Origin: Selaginella moellendorffii
Taxonomy: Eukaryota > Streptophyta > Lycopodiopsida > Selaginellales > Selaginellaceae
Length of the DNA: 64,000 nt
NCBI RefSeq assembly: GCF_000143415.4
Contig: NW_003314318.1
Location: 643,390-707,389, forward strand
Direction: 5' to 3'
A model generated the notes under the pieces. The model saw only the letters and a list, made by a program, of their open reading frames with translations. It was not told the DNA's origin and ran no database searches. Positions 14,010 to 22,931 of this stretch are shown here, one piece after another. The stretch's first letter is position 1, and the number at the start of each line of letters is the position of its first letter. The position numbers were made by a program, and so were the translations under genes.

Positions 14010-14834
14010 ATGGACGATGTTGCGATCATTCGGGAGATTTTGACTGTCACCCATGTACCAGTCGTAGCGCAGTTGCAGTGGAGAAGTCTTTTGCGATCTG
14101 TCTGCGATCGACTCACAGCTCATGTAAGTTGTAGCTCCATTGAGAACAGAGGAGAGAAATTGATTTTAACCATCGCTACCACAGACAGCACGGCTTGAGA
14201 AAGCTGAGGAGCTCGCCAAAAATTTTCAAGCTTTCAAGGAGGGGATTTACGAAGTCTGGTATGAAATTTGACCCGTTTTCTTTTCTGTTTTTTCTTTCCC
14301 TGACGCGACGCAATGCAGTAAAAACACGGCTAAAGAGTGCAAAGATTTCACCGAGGTCGAGGTCCAAAAGCAGGCTGAGAAGCTCGATACGCATGCTAAA
14401 GTCACTGGAGATCGTATCAACGCTGTTCAAAAAGGCTATGCTTCGTACTTGGTGAGTGGAACTTGACAGAAGCTTTCATTGCAAAATGGAAGAAAATTCC
14501 GTAAGCATCAAGACAGTGACTGGGGATTTGGCAGAATTGAAGGCAGCCGTCGAGTCTCTTCCCAAAAGAGTTGAAGATTTAGAGGGAGGAGTCCAGAACT
14601 TGACTGCGGTCAGTTCAGAGCTGCAAACCAAAGTCAAGGAGCAGGACGAAACAATAAGGAAACTGGGTGAAAACTTCCAGTCACAGTTTGAGCAGCATGT
14701 AGTGGAAATGACAGGGGCAGTGCGAGTTATGACAGAAGAAATAGAGTCTTTACAAGCTGATGTTCTGGACCAGTGGAAGGCTGCAAAGTTTGGAAAATCA
14801 AGTATTCACGGGTACAACGGGGTTACTGCTTCAG
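14010..14834 (+). CDS. Coiled-coil protein of unknown function, 3' end lost
   Basis: Exons 14010-14123, 14185-14258, 14319-14451 and 14513-14834 join in frame. They begin MDDVAIIREILTVTHVP, followed by LEKAEELAKNFQAFKEGIYE and a long heptad-rich region (LAELKAAVESLPKRVEDLEG, LQTKVKEQDETIRKLGENF). I do not recognise the family. The last exon ends in a donor (CAG|GTAAAC) at 14834, immediately followed by a minus-strand gag retroelement. The remaining exons were either displaced or lost. The exon-4 acceptor (AAG at 14510-14512) is chosen to keep frame and is less certain. Confidence 0.6.
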
Positions 14835-14839
14835 GTAAA

Positions 14840-16686
14840 CTGTGTTGTTGCGGGTAAACTATGTTGTTGTTGGGCAGGCAGGCCTAATCGAGGAGGACCT
14901 GGTTGTGCTTGATCCTGCCGCTGCCCCTGTCGGTTCGGGTTGTAAGTGGGGCGATAGTATTGGTATCCACCTTGGTTGTAGCCGCCTTGTCGATTGTAGA
15001 AATCACGATTGTTGTAATTGTAGTCGTGGTTGTTGTAGTAGTTGTAATCGCGAGGAGGTCTGTTGTAGCGATCATCCTGATAGTAGTCGCGACGAGGTGG
15101 GCCATTCCATGGACGTGGATAGTAGTTTTGCCGAGGTGGTGGTCCTCTCCTCTCGTTCTTGTACGGCGGTGGTGGACCTGCTGGTAATACATGCAACGGT
15201 CGTTGAAACCCATTTGTCGAGGTGGTCGAGGAGGAGGAGGTTGAAAAGTAGAAACTAGATTAACTTGAGGGGCTGGGTTAGAACGGTATGCCTTTGCATC
15301 ATGACCATTTGTCCTGCAAAGTTGACATGTAGCAAGTTGAAGCTTGCATTGATGAGCTGAGTGTCCCTCATTCTTGCAAGTTGTGCACCATACGCCTGTG
15401 CGTAGATTGGATTCGTCAGCAAGAGCTTCGGCATTGAGCTTCTTGACAAGCCTGTCCTGTTTAGTGTTCTCCTTCAACCGTCTGTGTGAGGGAGTGTCAT
15501 CATCATCACTACTGGTGTCGCCATCGCCAAAGCTGGCGTTTTTCTTGCGGAGTTCCACCGTCGTCATACGGTCAGCGACATCGGTGTACTTGGTTTCCGC
15601 AAGGAAGGCTGCCGCCTTGCGAAGACTCTTGCGAAGGCCTTGAATGTACCATCGTGTAAGAAGACTATCGATTGGTTTCGTTGGAAGTTTGTTGACGTAT
15701 TTGGTGTAGCGAATGCTGTAGTCGGAAACGTCTTCATTCGATTTCTGCCTGATAGTCTGCAGTTTGTCGAGGTACTGCTCCTCTGTGGTAGCTGACTTGA
15801 ACTCGGTTTGAAAGTCTTGGTAGAGTTCATCAATGATCCTGGATGATGGTTGCTGGCTGTACCAGTCCAAGGCACGTCCTTTGAGTGTGTAGCCGAAAAT
15901 GTTGCGGGCGTTGTGTTCATCGCCATTGGTGACGACAACTCCTTTGAAGAAATGTGCGTGTTTCTCTGGACTTTCCTCCCGAAGACCACTGAATGCGGGG
16001 TAGGAGATGACTGTGCCAATGGCAGTACCGGGTATATAGAGTGTCATCGTGCCTAATCGTGGGGAAGGAGGTTGTATTTCACCAAAAAGAGCTGCTAGAT
16101 CGCTGCCTGAAACTTGTGTGTCGAGGCCAGAAGAATGAGTCTTGGCCTGATGTTGAAGGTGTGCCTGATTGTTGTCAGGCAAAGGTTGATTGTCAGGCGA
16201 GTCTTGAATGTAGAGCAAAGGTCGTAAATCAGGCGCTGCTTGATAGTCGCCAAAGATATTGTCTGGCTCGGGTGTTGATGGAGAATTGTGGTGATGATCT
16301 AATGTAAATGTTGTTGGCGATTCGTGGTCGCGATGATTGAAGAAGTCCAATGCTATGTCGGAAGTGGTCTGGTTGCTGGGGTTGCCTAAGAGTTGTGTCC
16401 TCCAATTGCTGATGACGTTACTCCACTCAATACTATGAGCGAAGCGATTTTGTTGTAATTCAGCGTCGGCAGTAACAGGTGCTGATGAAGGTGTTGAGTA
16501 GGCAGAAGGCTGTGCTGGTGCACTCAGCGAAGGATGAATTGCCGATTGTGGTGTGTGCCAGGTCGAAGTCTCTGGCTGTCGTTGCTCTTGATGAATTGTT
16601 TGCTGGGGCGGCGGTGTAGTAACCGTCACGGAGTCAAACGGGCTCGGTGGAGTCTCTCTTGGAGGAGCGAAGTAACTGTTGATCAA
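14840..16686 (-). mobile_element. LTR-retroelement gag polyprotein, gag-only element
   Basis: A 600-aa open frame (16686-14884). Residues 1-210 are Pro/Gln/Ser-rich. Residues about 215-390 form a retrotransposon capsid domain (FGYTLKGRALDWYSQQP, YRTKYVNKLP-like SIRYTKYVNKLP, RWYIQGLRKSLRK). Then come two zinc-knuckle-like motifs, CTTCKNEGHSAHQC and CQLCRTNGHDAKAY. From about 15185 on, codon composition switches to the next frame, which encodes an Arg/Tyr/Asn-rich tail (RRDYYQDDRYNRPP) to 14831. No protease, RT or integrase follows. The element abuts the coiled-coil gene at about 14835, so it is either 3'-truncated or non-autonomous. Confidence 0.75.
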
Positions 16687-17382
16687 GTCTTTGATGTGTG
16701 CAGCATTGTCGGTTGTTAGTTGCCACCGTAAAAGCTGCCTGATTTCAAGTTCTCATTGGGTCGGGGGTATGTTTCGTCCCTCTAACCGTTGTTGTTGCTC
16801 CCGCGTGTGCTCGAGGTTGCGGAGCTCCCGGGCAAAGTATCTCTGGGAACGCTCTATGTTCTGTATCCTCTTTGTCTGGATGTCGTGTCCATACATACGA
16901 TCATGTGTCGCATGCTGCTTGTCAACGGTTGATGATTGTTAGTGATGTAAATTCAAGTATTAATTAAAAGAAAAACAAATCAGGGAAAATCAGGCAGAGG
17001 AAGGAATTCCTGCTTGACATCCTGGCAAGATGGAGTAGAAACTGATGCATTCGTTGCAGAGGAGGCGCTAGTGGGAGTCCATGGGAAGACTGGGCTACAA
17101 ACTCGCCACATCAAGCCTGAGCATCGTCAGCAAGTGCAGCTTGTTGCAGACATATTGGAGCTCCGCGTTTCTCACATACTTCTGCTAGTATGATCTTGTC
17201 AGTTATGTACGTCGAGCTCAACAACAACAAACCCCCTAAACCTCGCAGCGTATCTTCACACCAAGCTTCATGTTACGCTTTGCGAGCTCTACAACAAGTA
17301 GAAGGATCGCAAGCCTGCTTCAACTCGAATTTTTCCGATTCTGCAGCGACTTCATCAATACAATCTTCTGCAAAATCTCGTT

Positions 17383-17797
17383 TTGCATCGACTGCCTCTA
17401 CAGACTGCTGTTGTGAATCCCGATGGCAGCTTTACCGTCGTTGCCCCTTCGCCATCATCTTCGACACGTCGCCGCAAGGAGCGCGCGAAGAAGGCACAGG
17501 AAGATCCTCTGCTATCAAAAGCCCGCGAAGCCAGGCAGCACCGACGACCAACGTCTCCAGTTGTCATCGAGCACGATGGCTCCGACAGCGAACCAATTCC
17601 TGCGTCTTCATCACAGCTTCACGTGCACCCGAGCAGCATTCCTTCTGCCCCAACAATTCGTCAGGCAGCGCCAGCGCAGGCGCAGCAGCATCAGGCGCCT
17701 TGCCTAACGCCTGACCCAACGCCCACTCCGTCATCGACTCATCAGGCGCTCCATCAGGCCGTGCCACTGCCACCTAATTATCCAACTGCTCTGGCAG
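17383..17797 (+). CDS. Unrecognised Pro/Ser-rich frame interrupted by MULE A
   Basis: An open frame runs through VVNPDGSFTVVAPSPSSSTR and a basic stretch RRRKERAKKAQED into a Pro/Gln/His-rich region. MULE A cuts it at 17797; the other side of the insertion resumes at 26908. I recognise no domain and cannot say whether it is a gene or part of the adjacent retroelement. Confidence 0.25.
17789..17797. repeat. Left 9-bp target-site duplication of MULE A
   Basis: CTCTGGCAG immediately precedes the left inverted end and is repeated exactly at 26899-26907. Nine-base duplications are the hallmark of Mutator-superfamily insertion. Confidence 0.9.
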
Positions 17798-18206
17798 GGG
17801 GATGGTCCAAAGTTGAGTTGAGCTCACGAGTTGAGCTCAATTCAGCTCAAGTCAATGCTAGTCAACATAGTCAACCATAAGTTTTATAAGGAAATATTAA
17901 GTCAGAAAAATGTTATTCTTTGGTGAACTTGAAATTTATGAGTTTAAGTATCAATGGTTCAGAGAGATTTTTATTTTTTGAATCTTTCTAATGCAGTTTA
18001 TACAATTTCTAGAATTAGAAGTTCGTCTAAACCCATAGAAATTTTTGGGCTTTATTGGTCCCAAATAAAATGGAAATATTGAAGTTCGAATGAACCGGAA
18101 AATTTCTATTGTACATTTCAACATTTTAACATTTCAACAATTGACCAGAAATATATAAATAATTCGAAACACTGATTCACTTGTTCATTCTTTAGGGTTT
18201 ACAGAG

Positions 18207-18452
18207 ATGGGAAGCAAGGAAGACAAAAAATCTGTAAGTAGTTCTAGTATACAGAAATGTGAGAATGTGAATTTTGTTTCACTACCACAATCTCCATATT
18301 ACACGCCTGGTCCTTATTACCCATCCAGGAATGTGGAGACCACTGTCACTATTGATAAAAATGCTCCTGTTACTTCCGAAACAACAATCCAGAGCAAGAG
18401 AAAAGAAGAAATGGACAGCACAGCGGAAAGCACTAATAAATCCACTCTATAA
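18207..18452 (+). CDS. Small SPYYTPG-motif accessory protein (MULE A copy)
   Basis: An 81-aa frame starts MGSKEDKKSV and contains FVSLPQSPYYTPGPYY, NAPVTSETTIQSK and a hydrophilic DSTAEST tail. No domain is recognised, and no signal peptide or membrane segment is present. A TATA-like ATATATAAAT lies at 18151-18160, about 50 nt before the ATG. A clear homologue sits in element C at 61.4-61.7 kb, sharing SLPxSPYYTPG, NAPVTxETTIQSK and DSTAEST in the same order. Conservation of such a short protein between two transposon types argues that it is really translated. Confidence 0.7.
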   Translation: MGSKEDKKSVSSSSIQKCENVNFVSLPQSPYYTPGPYYPSRNVETTVTIDKNAPVTSETTIQSKRKEEMDSTAESTNKSTL

Positions 18453-18893
18453 ACCTTTCAATGGCTTTTGTAATTCACTAAAATATTATAAAAAAATGTA
18501 AGTTTTTTATATATATCTTATTCCTTTTGATATGTTTTGTCTTTGCAAAGATATATGATGTAGACAAATCAAAGAATTAAATCTATATATGATTTTGGGA
18601 TTGAAAGGTAATCTTGCAAAAAGGCATACTCGCGTGCCTGTGTATATTCGCTATTATTATATATGGCAGGCCAACTATATAAAATAAAGCTACATATTAA
18701 TTATATGCTAGTTTTTAGCTTCTGAAACCCTATAGCCACTTGTTTCTCATAGTAGGTTGTAATTACTAAGACTGACAATTATCATTCACTATAGTGTCAT
18801 GTCATAATAAAACATCATTCCCGAGATTGAAATATAGTATATTAATGAGAGAATTCTTATTGCTAGGAAATTTAATTCTTCTTGTGTGTTGCA

Positions 18894-19448
18894 ATGGTTA
18901 GGAAGAAGTTTACTTTTGGTCCCGAAGGCCTCTCATATGAGTCTCCACCTCCATCTCCAATCTCAACCAATAATCCACCTTCACCTCTACGCAACAATCC
19001 TCCTTTTCATTTTGAGGGCTGTTGTGAGGCTTTTCCATTTGCGACCTCGAGTGCAACTGAACAAAAACTCCTTCCTTATGATGTTGTTAAAAAAGTTGGA
19101 TTGCCTCCAATGCTTCAAGAGCGATGTCAATATTTTCTTCAAGATCTTGCTCCAGATATGGCAGGGGAGCTTAATGTAGATACATATTATCTTCAGTGTC
19201 CTATATGCAACTTTTATTTAAACAAGACAGATGGTTGCATGGGTTTGGTAAATTTTATTAAGCATTGTCGCAAATGCCCAAGAGCGGGTTTGGAAGGTGT
19301 GCACACGTGGATGTATAAGAAAATCAAGAAAAAATTAAAAACACACAGCTATTATGATTTCATGGTGGAGAACAATATTCCATTGGTGAACACTGCATCA
19401 GTAAATGCTGAATATGGGATATTTAGGCCACCCTTTAATGTAATGTGA
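18894..19448 (+). CDS. Transposon-borne zinc-finger protein, copy 1
   Basis: 184 aa from the first ATG (MVRKKFTFGPEG). A Pro/Ser-rich N-terminus (LSYESPPPSPISTNN) is followed by LQERCQYFLQDLAPDM. Next is a putative zinc-binding module, CPICNFYLNK ... FIKHCRKCP (C-x2-C ... H-C-x2-C), then a basic stretch MYKKIKKKLKTH and a conserved C-terminus (NNIPLVN, EYGIFRPP). It resembles no family I can name. It is paralogous to the next gene, 257 bp downstream. Confidence 0.65.
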   Translation: MVRKKFTFGPEGLSYESPPPSPISTNNPPSPLRNNPPFHFEGCCEAFPFATSSATEQKLLPYDVVKKVGLPPMLQERCQYFLQDLAPDMAGELNVDTYYLQCPICNFYLNKTDGCMGLVNFIKHCRKCPRAGLEGVHTWMYKKIKKKLKTHSYYDFMVENNIPLVNTASVNAEYGIFRPPFNVM

Positions 19449-19645
19449 AAGTCATGCATAGTTTTTCAAAAGGTTAATTCTTTATGAGTAAAGTGGAGAA
19501 TCTTATATTTTCGAGAATGATATTATTCTAGCATGTATAAAGATATTATTATATATACAAGTGGTTCTGACATTGTTATAATTCTGAAGTCCCATTTTTG
19601 AGATTGACAATTTAAACTTTCAAGAACCCCTAGATCTTTTCTTAG

Positions 19646-19653
19646 TATAAATA
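19646..19653 (+). promoter_or_regulatory. TATA box of zinc-finger copy 2
   Basis: TATAAATA lies 53-60 nt before the ATG at 19706, a normal plant TATA position with a short leader. Confidence 0.5.
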
Positions 19654-19705
19654 CCAACAAGGGGTGCTTTCAACATTGAAATTTCAGTTTGTTTAGAGTG
19701 TAGGA

Positions 19706-20254
19706 ATGGCTAGGGAAAATGCTATTGCTACTCGCACTTGGCCCCCATGCATTTCATATGAGTCTCCACCTCCGTCTCCAACTTCTACCAACATTCCACC
19801 CTTCCCTCCATACATCAATCGTTGTGAGGCCTTTTCTTTTGTAGCCCCAAGTGTGACTGAACAAGAGATCCCTCTTCCAGATAATGTTCTAGATGTTGCT
19901 ACTAAAGATGGATTGCCTCATGTGCTTCAAGAGCGATGCCAAATGTTTCTTCAAGATCTTGCTCCCGATATGGTTGAAACTTTTGAAAGAATGAACACAT
20001 ATTATCTCCAGTGTCCCATCTGCTACTTTTATTTAGATAAAACGGAAGGCTGTATGGGTCTAGAAACTTTTCTAGAACACTGTCACAACTGCCCAAGAAC
20101 TAGTGTGGAAGGTGTGCATAAATGGATGTATAAGAAAATCAAGAAAGAGTTAAGAACACACAATCATTATCATTTCATGGTGAGGAACAATATTCCGTTA
20201 GTAAATCCTACACCCACAAGTGCTGAATATGGTATTTTTAGGCCATCCTACTGA
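19706..20254 (+). CDS. Transposon-borne zinc-finger protein, copy 2
   Basis: 182 aa beginning MARENAIATRTWP. It aligns along its length with copy 1: SYESPPPSPTSTN, LQERCQMFLQDLAPDM, CPICYFYLDKTEGCMGL, EHCHNCP, HKWMYKKIKKELRTH and AEYGIFRPSY. The zinc ligands and the basic stretch are conserved. Identity is highest in the finger and C-terminus and lowest in the Pro-rich N-terminus, as expected of two expressed, diverging duplicates. Function is unknown; DNA or RNA binding is plausible from the finger and Lys-rich segment. Confidence 0.65.
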   Translation: MARENAIATRTWPPCISYESPPPSPTSTNIPPFPPYINRCEAFSFVAPSVTEQEIPLPDNVLDVATKDGLPHVLQERCQMFLQDLAPDMVETFERMNTYYLQCPICYFYLDKTEGCMGLETFLEHCHNCPRTSVEGVHKWMYKKIKKELRTHNHYHFMVRNNIPLVNPTPTSAEYGIFRPSY

Positions 20255-20297
20255 AAATTCCAGCCACTAATAATTCTTACACTATGATATTATTCAT

Positions 20298-20515
20298 GCC
20301 CCCCCCCCCCCCTCTCGCCTTTTTTTTATTAACAAAATTGTATTACCTATAGATAATAAACTGATAATACTAGTAATTATGAAATTTGACAGACTGACAC
20401 TGTAACTTTGTCATCTCTGACACTGACACTGTCTCTGTCACTGACACTATCACTGTCGCTATCTGCTACACTGACACTGTCAGTGTCACAATCATTATCA
20501 CATTGACATGTGACA
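20298..20515. repeat. Poly-C tract and GACACT-type degenerate repeat
   Basis: A run of C near 20299-20312 is followed from about 20390 by irregular copies of TGACACTGACACTGTC, including inverted pairs (GACACTGTCAGTGTC). It lies between zinc-finger copy 2 and the 3' end of the Pro-rich gene. Confidence 0.6.
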
Positions 20516-20620
20516 CATCTTTCTCATTGCATTCAATTGTCTTTTAATGTATCATTAATAAATAGATTTTTCATACCACTCCTCAATTTACTCCACATGC
20601 ATATGATGTGCCATGCATAC

Positions 20621-22131
20621 CTAGGAAGACTTGAGAGACTCCAGAGTCGTGTGAATGGCCTTCTTTTTAGTTCTCAAAACTGTCTCTTGGAAGCGCTTGT
20701 CGACAATGTGTTCAGGTAGCTCCACTTCTCTTTCAGCTTCAGCTACACCTCCAGTAGCACCATTATCAGATCTAGCCCCCGACTCGGGCCCAACACCGCC
20801 ATCAGGCGCTACTACGGAGCTACTTGGGCACTGCTCCGTTTCTGCCATATTTTGTGAATATGTTAAGAGTAGTGGCATTTGTGGTTGTGGCAGCAATGGT
20901 AGTGATGACAATGGTTGTGCTAGTGGTGGTGATGATGGTGGTGGTGGTGGTGGTAATGGTGGTGATGACGGTGGTGGTGGTAATGGTGGTGATGACGGTG
21001 GTGGTAATAGTGGTGATGAAGGTAAAGGTGGCGGTGGTGGTAATGGTGGTGGCGGTGGTGGCGGTGGTAATGGTGGTGGTGGCATCGATGGCGGTGGTGG
21101 GGGTGCATGTGGACTGGAGCTATGTGGTTGGGAAGACGGTAGAGTTGTCGCTGTGGAAATCTCTATCTGAAGGTTAACTTGATTGTCGTCCTGGATCTCA
21201 TCTTCCTCATGTCTTCTCTTTGATCCAACATCCCTCTCCTTTTGTAGTTGCTTCCGTTTCTGAAAATAAAAAAAACTCATTATAAATTACAAATGCATAA
21301 GAAGAGGGGAATAGGGCGTGGGCTCGGTGCAAGCCTCCCCGAAGCACCTTGGCTGGCCCGCGCTAAGGCCAACCGCCCGAGATCCTTGCCTTGGCACTTG
21401 GAGGAGGGCTGGTTCGCTGGCGAACCGGCCCTCCTCCAAGCGCCGCCGGCGAACCGGCCCGCCTCCAAGTGCCAAGGCCAGTGCGCACCAAGTGCCGGGC
21501 CCGGGCATTTGGCCCGAGCCGGCCTTGGCACTTGGAGGCGGACTGGCGCCCGCACCAAGCGCCAAGGCCAACCGCCCGCGAGCCAGCCTTGGCGCTTGGA
21601 CTTAGCTGGCTCGCACCAAATGCCCAGCGTGGGCATTTGGCACAAGCACTTGGCGCCTTTGCCAGCCAAGCGCCTTGGCCAGCCTGCGTGGACTTGGCCG
21701 GCCTAGGCGGAGTGCCCAGCCAAATGCCCGGCCTGGGCACTTGGCAGCAGTGGTGCTGGGCAGCAGTGGCCCTAGGCAGCGCGGCACTGGCGTGGCGTGG
21801 CGTGGCGTGGCGTGGGCGATTCTGGGCAGCGGCGGCACAGCAGCGGCGGCATGGCAGTGGCGGTGCTAGGCAGCGGCGGCACGGCAGCGGCGGCATGGTG
21901 CTGGGCAAGCAGCACTGCGCTGGGCGTGGCATGGCAGTGGGCGGCGCTCGGCAGCCTGGGCAGTGGCGGTGCTGAGCATGGCGTGGTGTGTGCAGCGTGG
22001 TGGCGCTGGGCATGGCGTGGGCGCAGGGGCGCTGGGCGCGGTGGCACTGGGCGCGGCGGCACTGGGCGCGGCGGCACTGGGCGGGGAGGAGAGGGAGTGG
22101 AGGAGGAGGAAAAACTTACTCTTGGCGGCAT
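20621..22131 (-). CDS. Transposon-borne proline-rich nuclear-type protein
   Basis: Exon 1 (22131-22120, encoding MPPR, donor GTAAGT) joins exon 2 (21259-20621) after a pyrimidine-rich acceptor, giving 216 aa. It begins MPPRKRKQLQKERDVGSKRR, a likely nuclear localisation signal. An acidic patch and a long polyproline tract (about 60-140) follow. A Gly/Ala/Glu-rich segment precedes VELPEHIVDKRFQETVLRTK. No enzyme motif is present. It could be a transcription-factor-like or MURB-like accessory protein of the transposon; that is speculation. The 860-nt intron is far longer than any other here and is GC-rich. Confidence 0.55.
21300..22110. repeat. GC-rich repeats filling the intron of the Pro-rich gene
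   Basis: Two blocks: 21340-21740 is built from degenerate CCAAGTGCC / GGCACTTGG and GCCAAGCGCC words in both orientations. 21760-22090 is built from GGCAGCGGCGGCA and GGGCGCGGCGGCACT units, some in perfect tandem near 22030-22080. Base composition contrasts sharply with the AT-rich MULE around it, suggesting later insertion or expansion. Confidence 0.7.
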
Positions 22132-22893
22132 TCTGTTCCCGCAGTCACTCCCAATCTCCCGCGATACTTTCTGTAAAACCCTAACGCCGGCAGCTGCCCT
22201 AACCCTAACCTAACTTTCATCACAGCCGTTCATCATGGATGCAGTAAATCTTCACTGTACAATAAATAATAAATCTAGCACTGTACAATTTCTATTCCGC
22301 CCTAGATTTGAAAGTCCTTTTGAATTGTAATTTAATAATGGAGGTGTGCTCTAATATGACTATGTCATAATGTGAAATAATGTCACAGACGCATGTGTTG
22401 AATTGATCACAGTACGAAATTGTTAGAAAATATAAGATTATTAAATTGTATGGTGTTATTTCCAAAGCAATGTATATAGATAATTTACTATAGGTGATAG
22501 ATAGATGGTAGTACAAAGATGGAATATATTTAAATGAGTTCAGAAGAATGTGATGATTTCTAGCTTTAATGAAGTACTGAAAATATGTACAATATTTAAT
22601 TTATTTGGCAAAAATTGGTTGATGGTAGATCCTAGAATAAAATCATTCCTATCTTTCATATTATGGCACATGCTTGAGGTGATATTTCTTTCCGTTCTAC
22701 CAAAAGTTAGTGCATATAATAAATTTGAGTATGTCTTTGAATTCAATGTATATAGACTTTTAATATTGTACAACATAGTCCTATATACTTCATACAGAAT
22801 TTATTATAACAACATTATTCGATGTTAGATCCTAGAATAAAATCGCCCTATCTTTTCACATAATGGCATAGCACATGTGAGGTGACATTTCGT

Positions 22894-22900
22894 TATAAAA
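22894..22900 (+). promoter_or_regulatory. TATA box of the MULE A transposase
   Basis: TATAAAA lies about 32 nt before the transposase ATG at 22932, so the leader would be very short. Confidence 0.5.
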
Positions 22901-22931
22901 GTTTAGAGTTCCAAAACCTAAAGGCAACAAA

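Noticed and set aside
20655-21170. Gly-rich open frame on plus strand opposite the Pro-rich gene
   Set aside because: It is the mirror of polyproline codons; the minus strand has a good start exon, donor and acceptor, the plus strand does not.
21318-22213. Several long frames in both strands at 21.3-22.2 kb
   Set aside because: They arise from GC-rich repeats within an intron; the predicted proteins are mutually overlapping Ala/Arg/Pro/His-rich strings.
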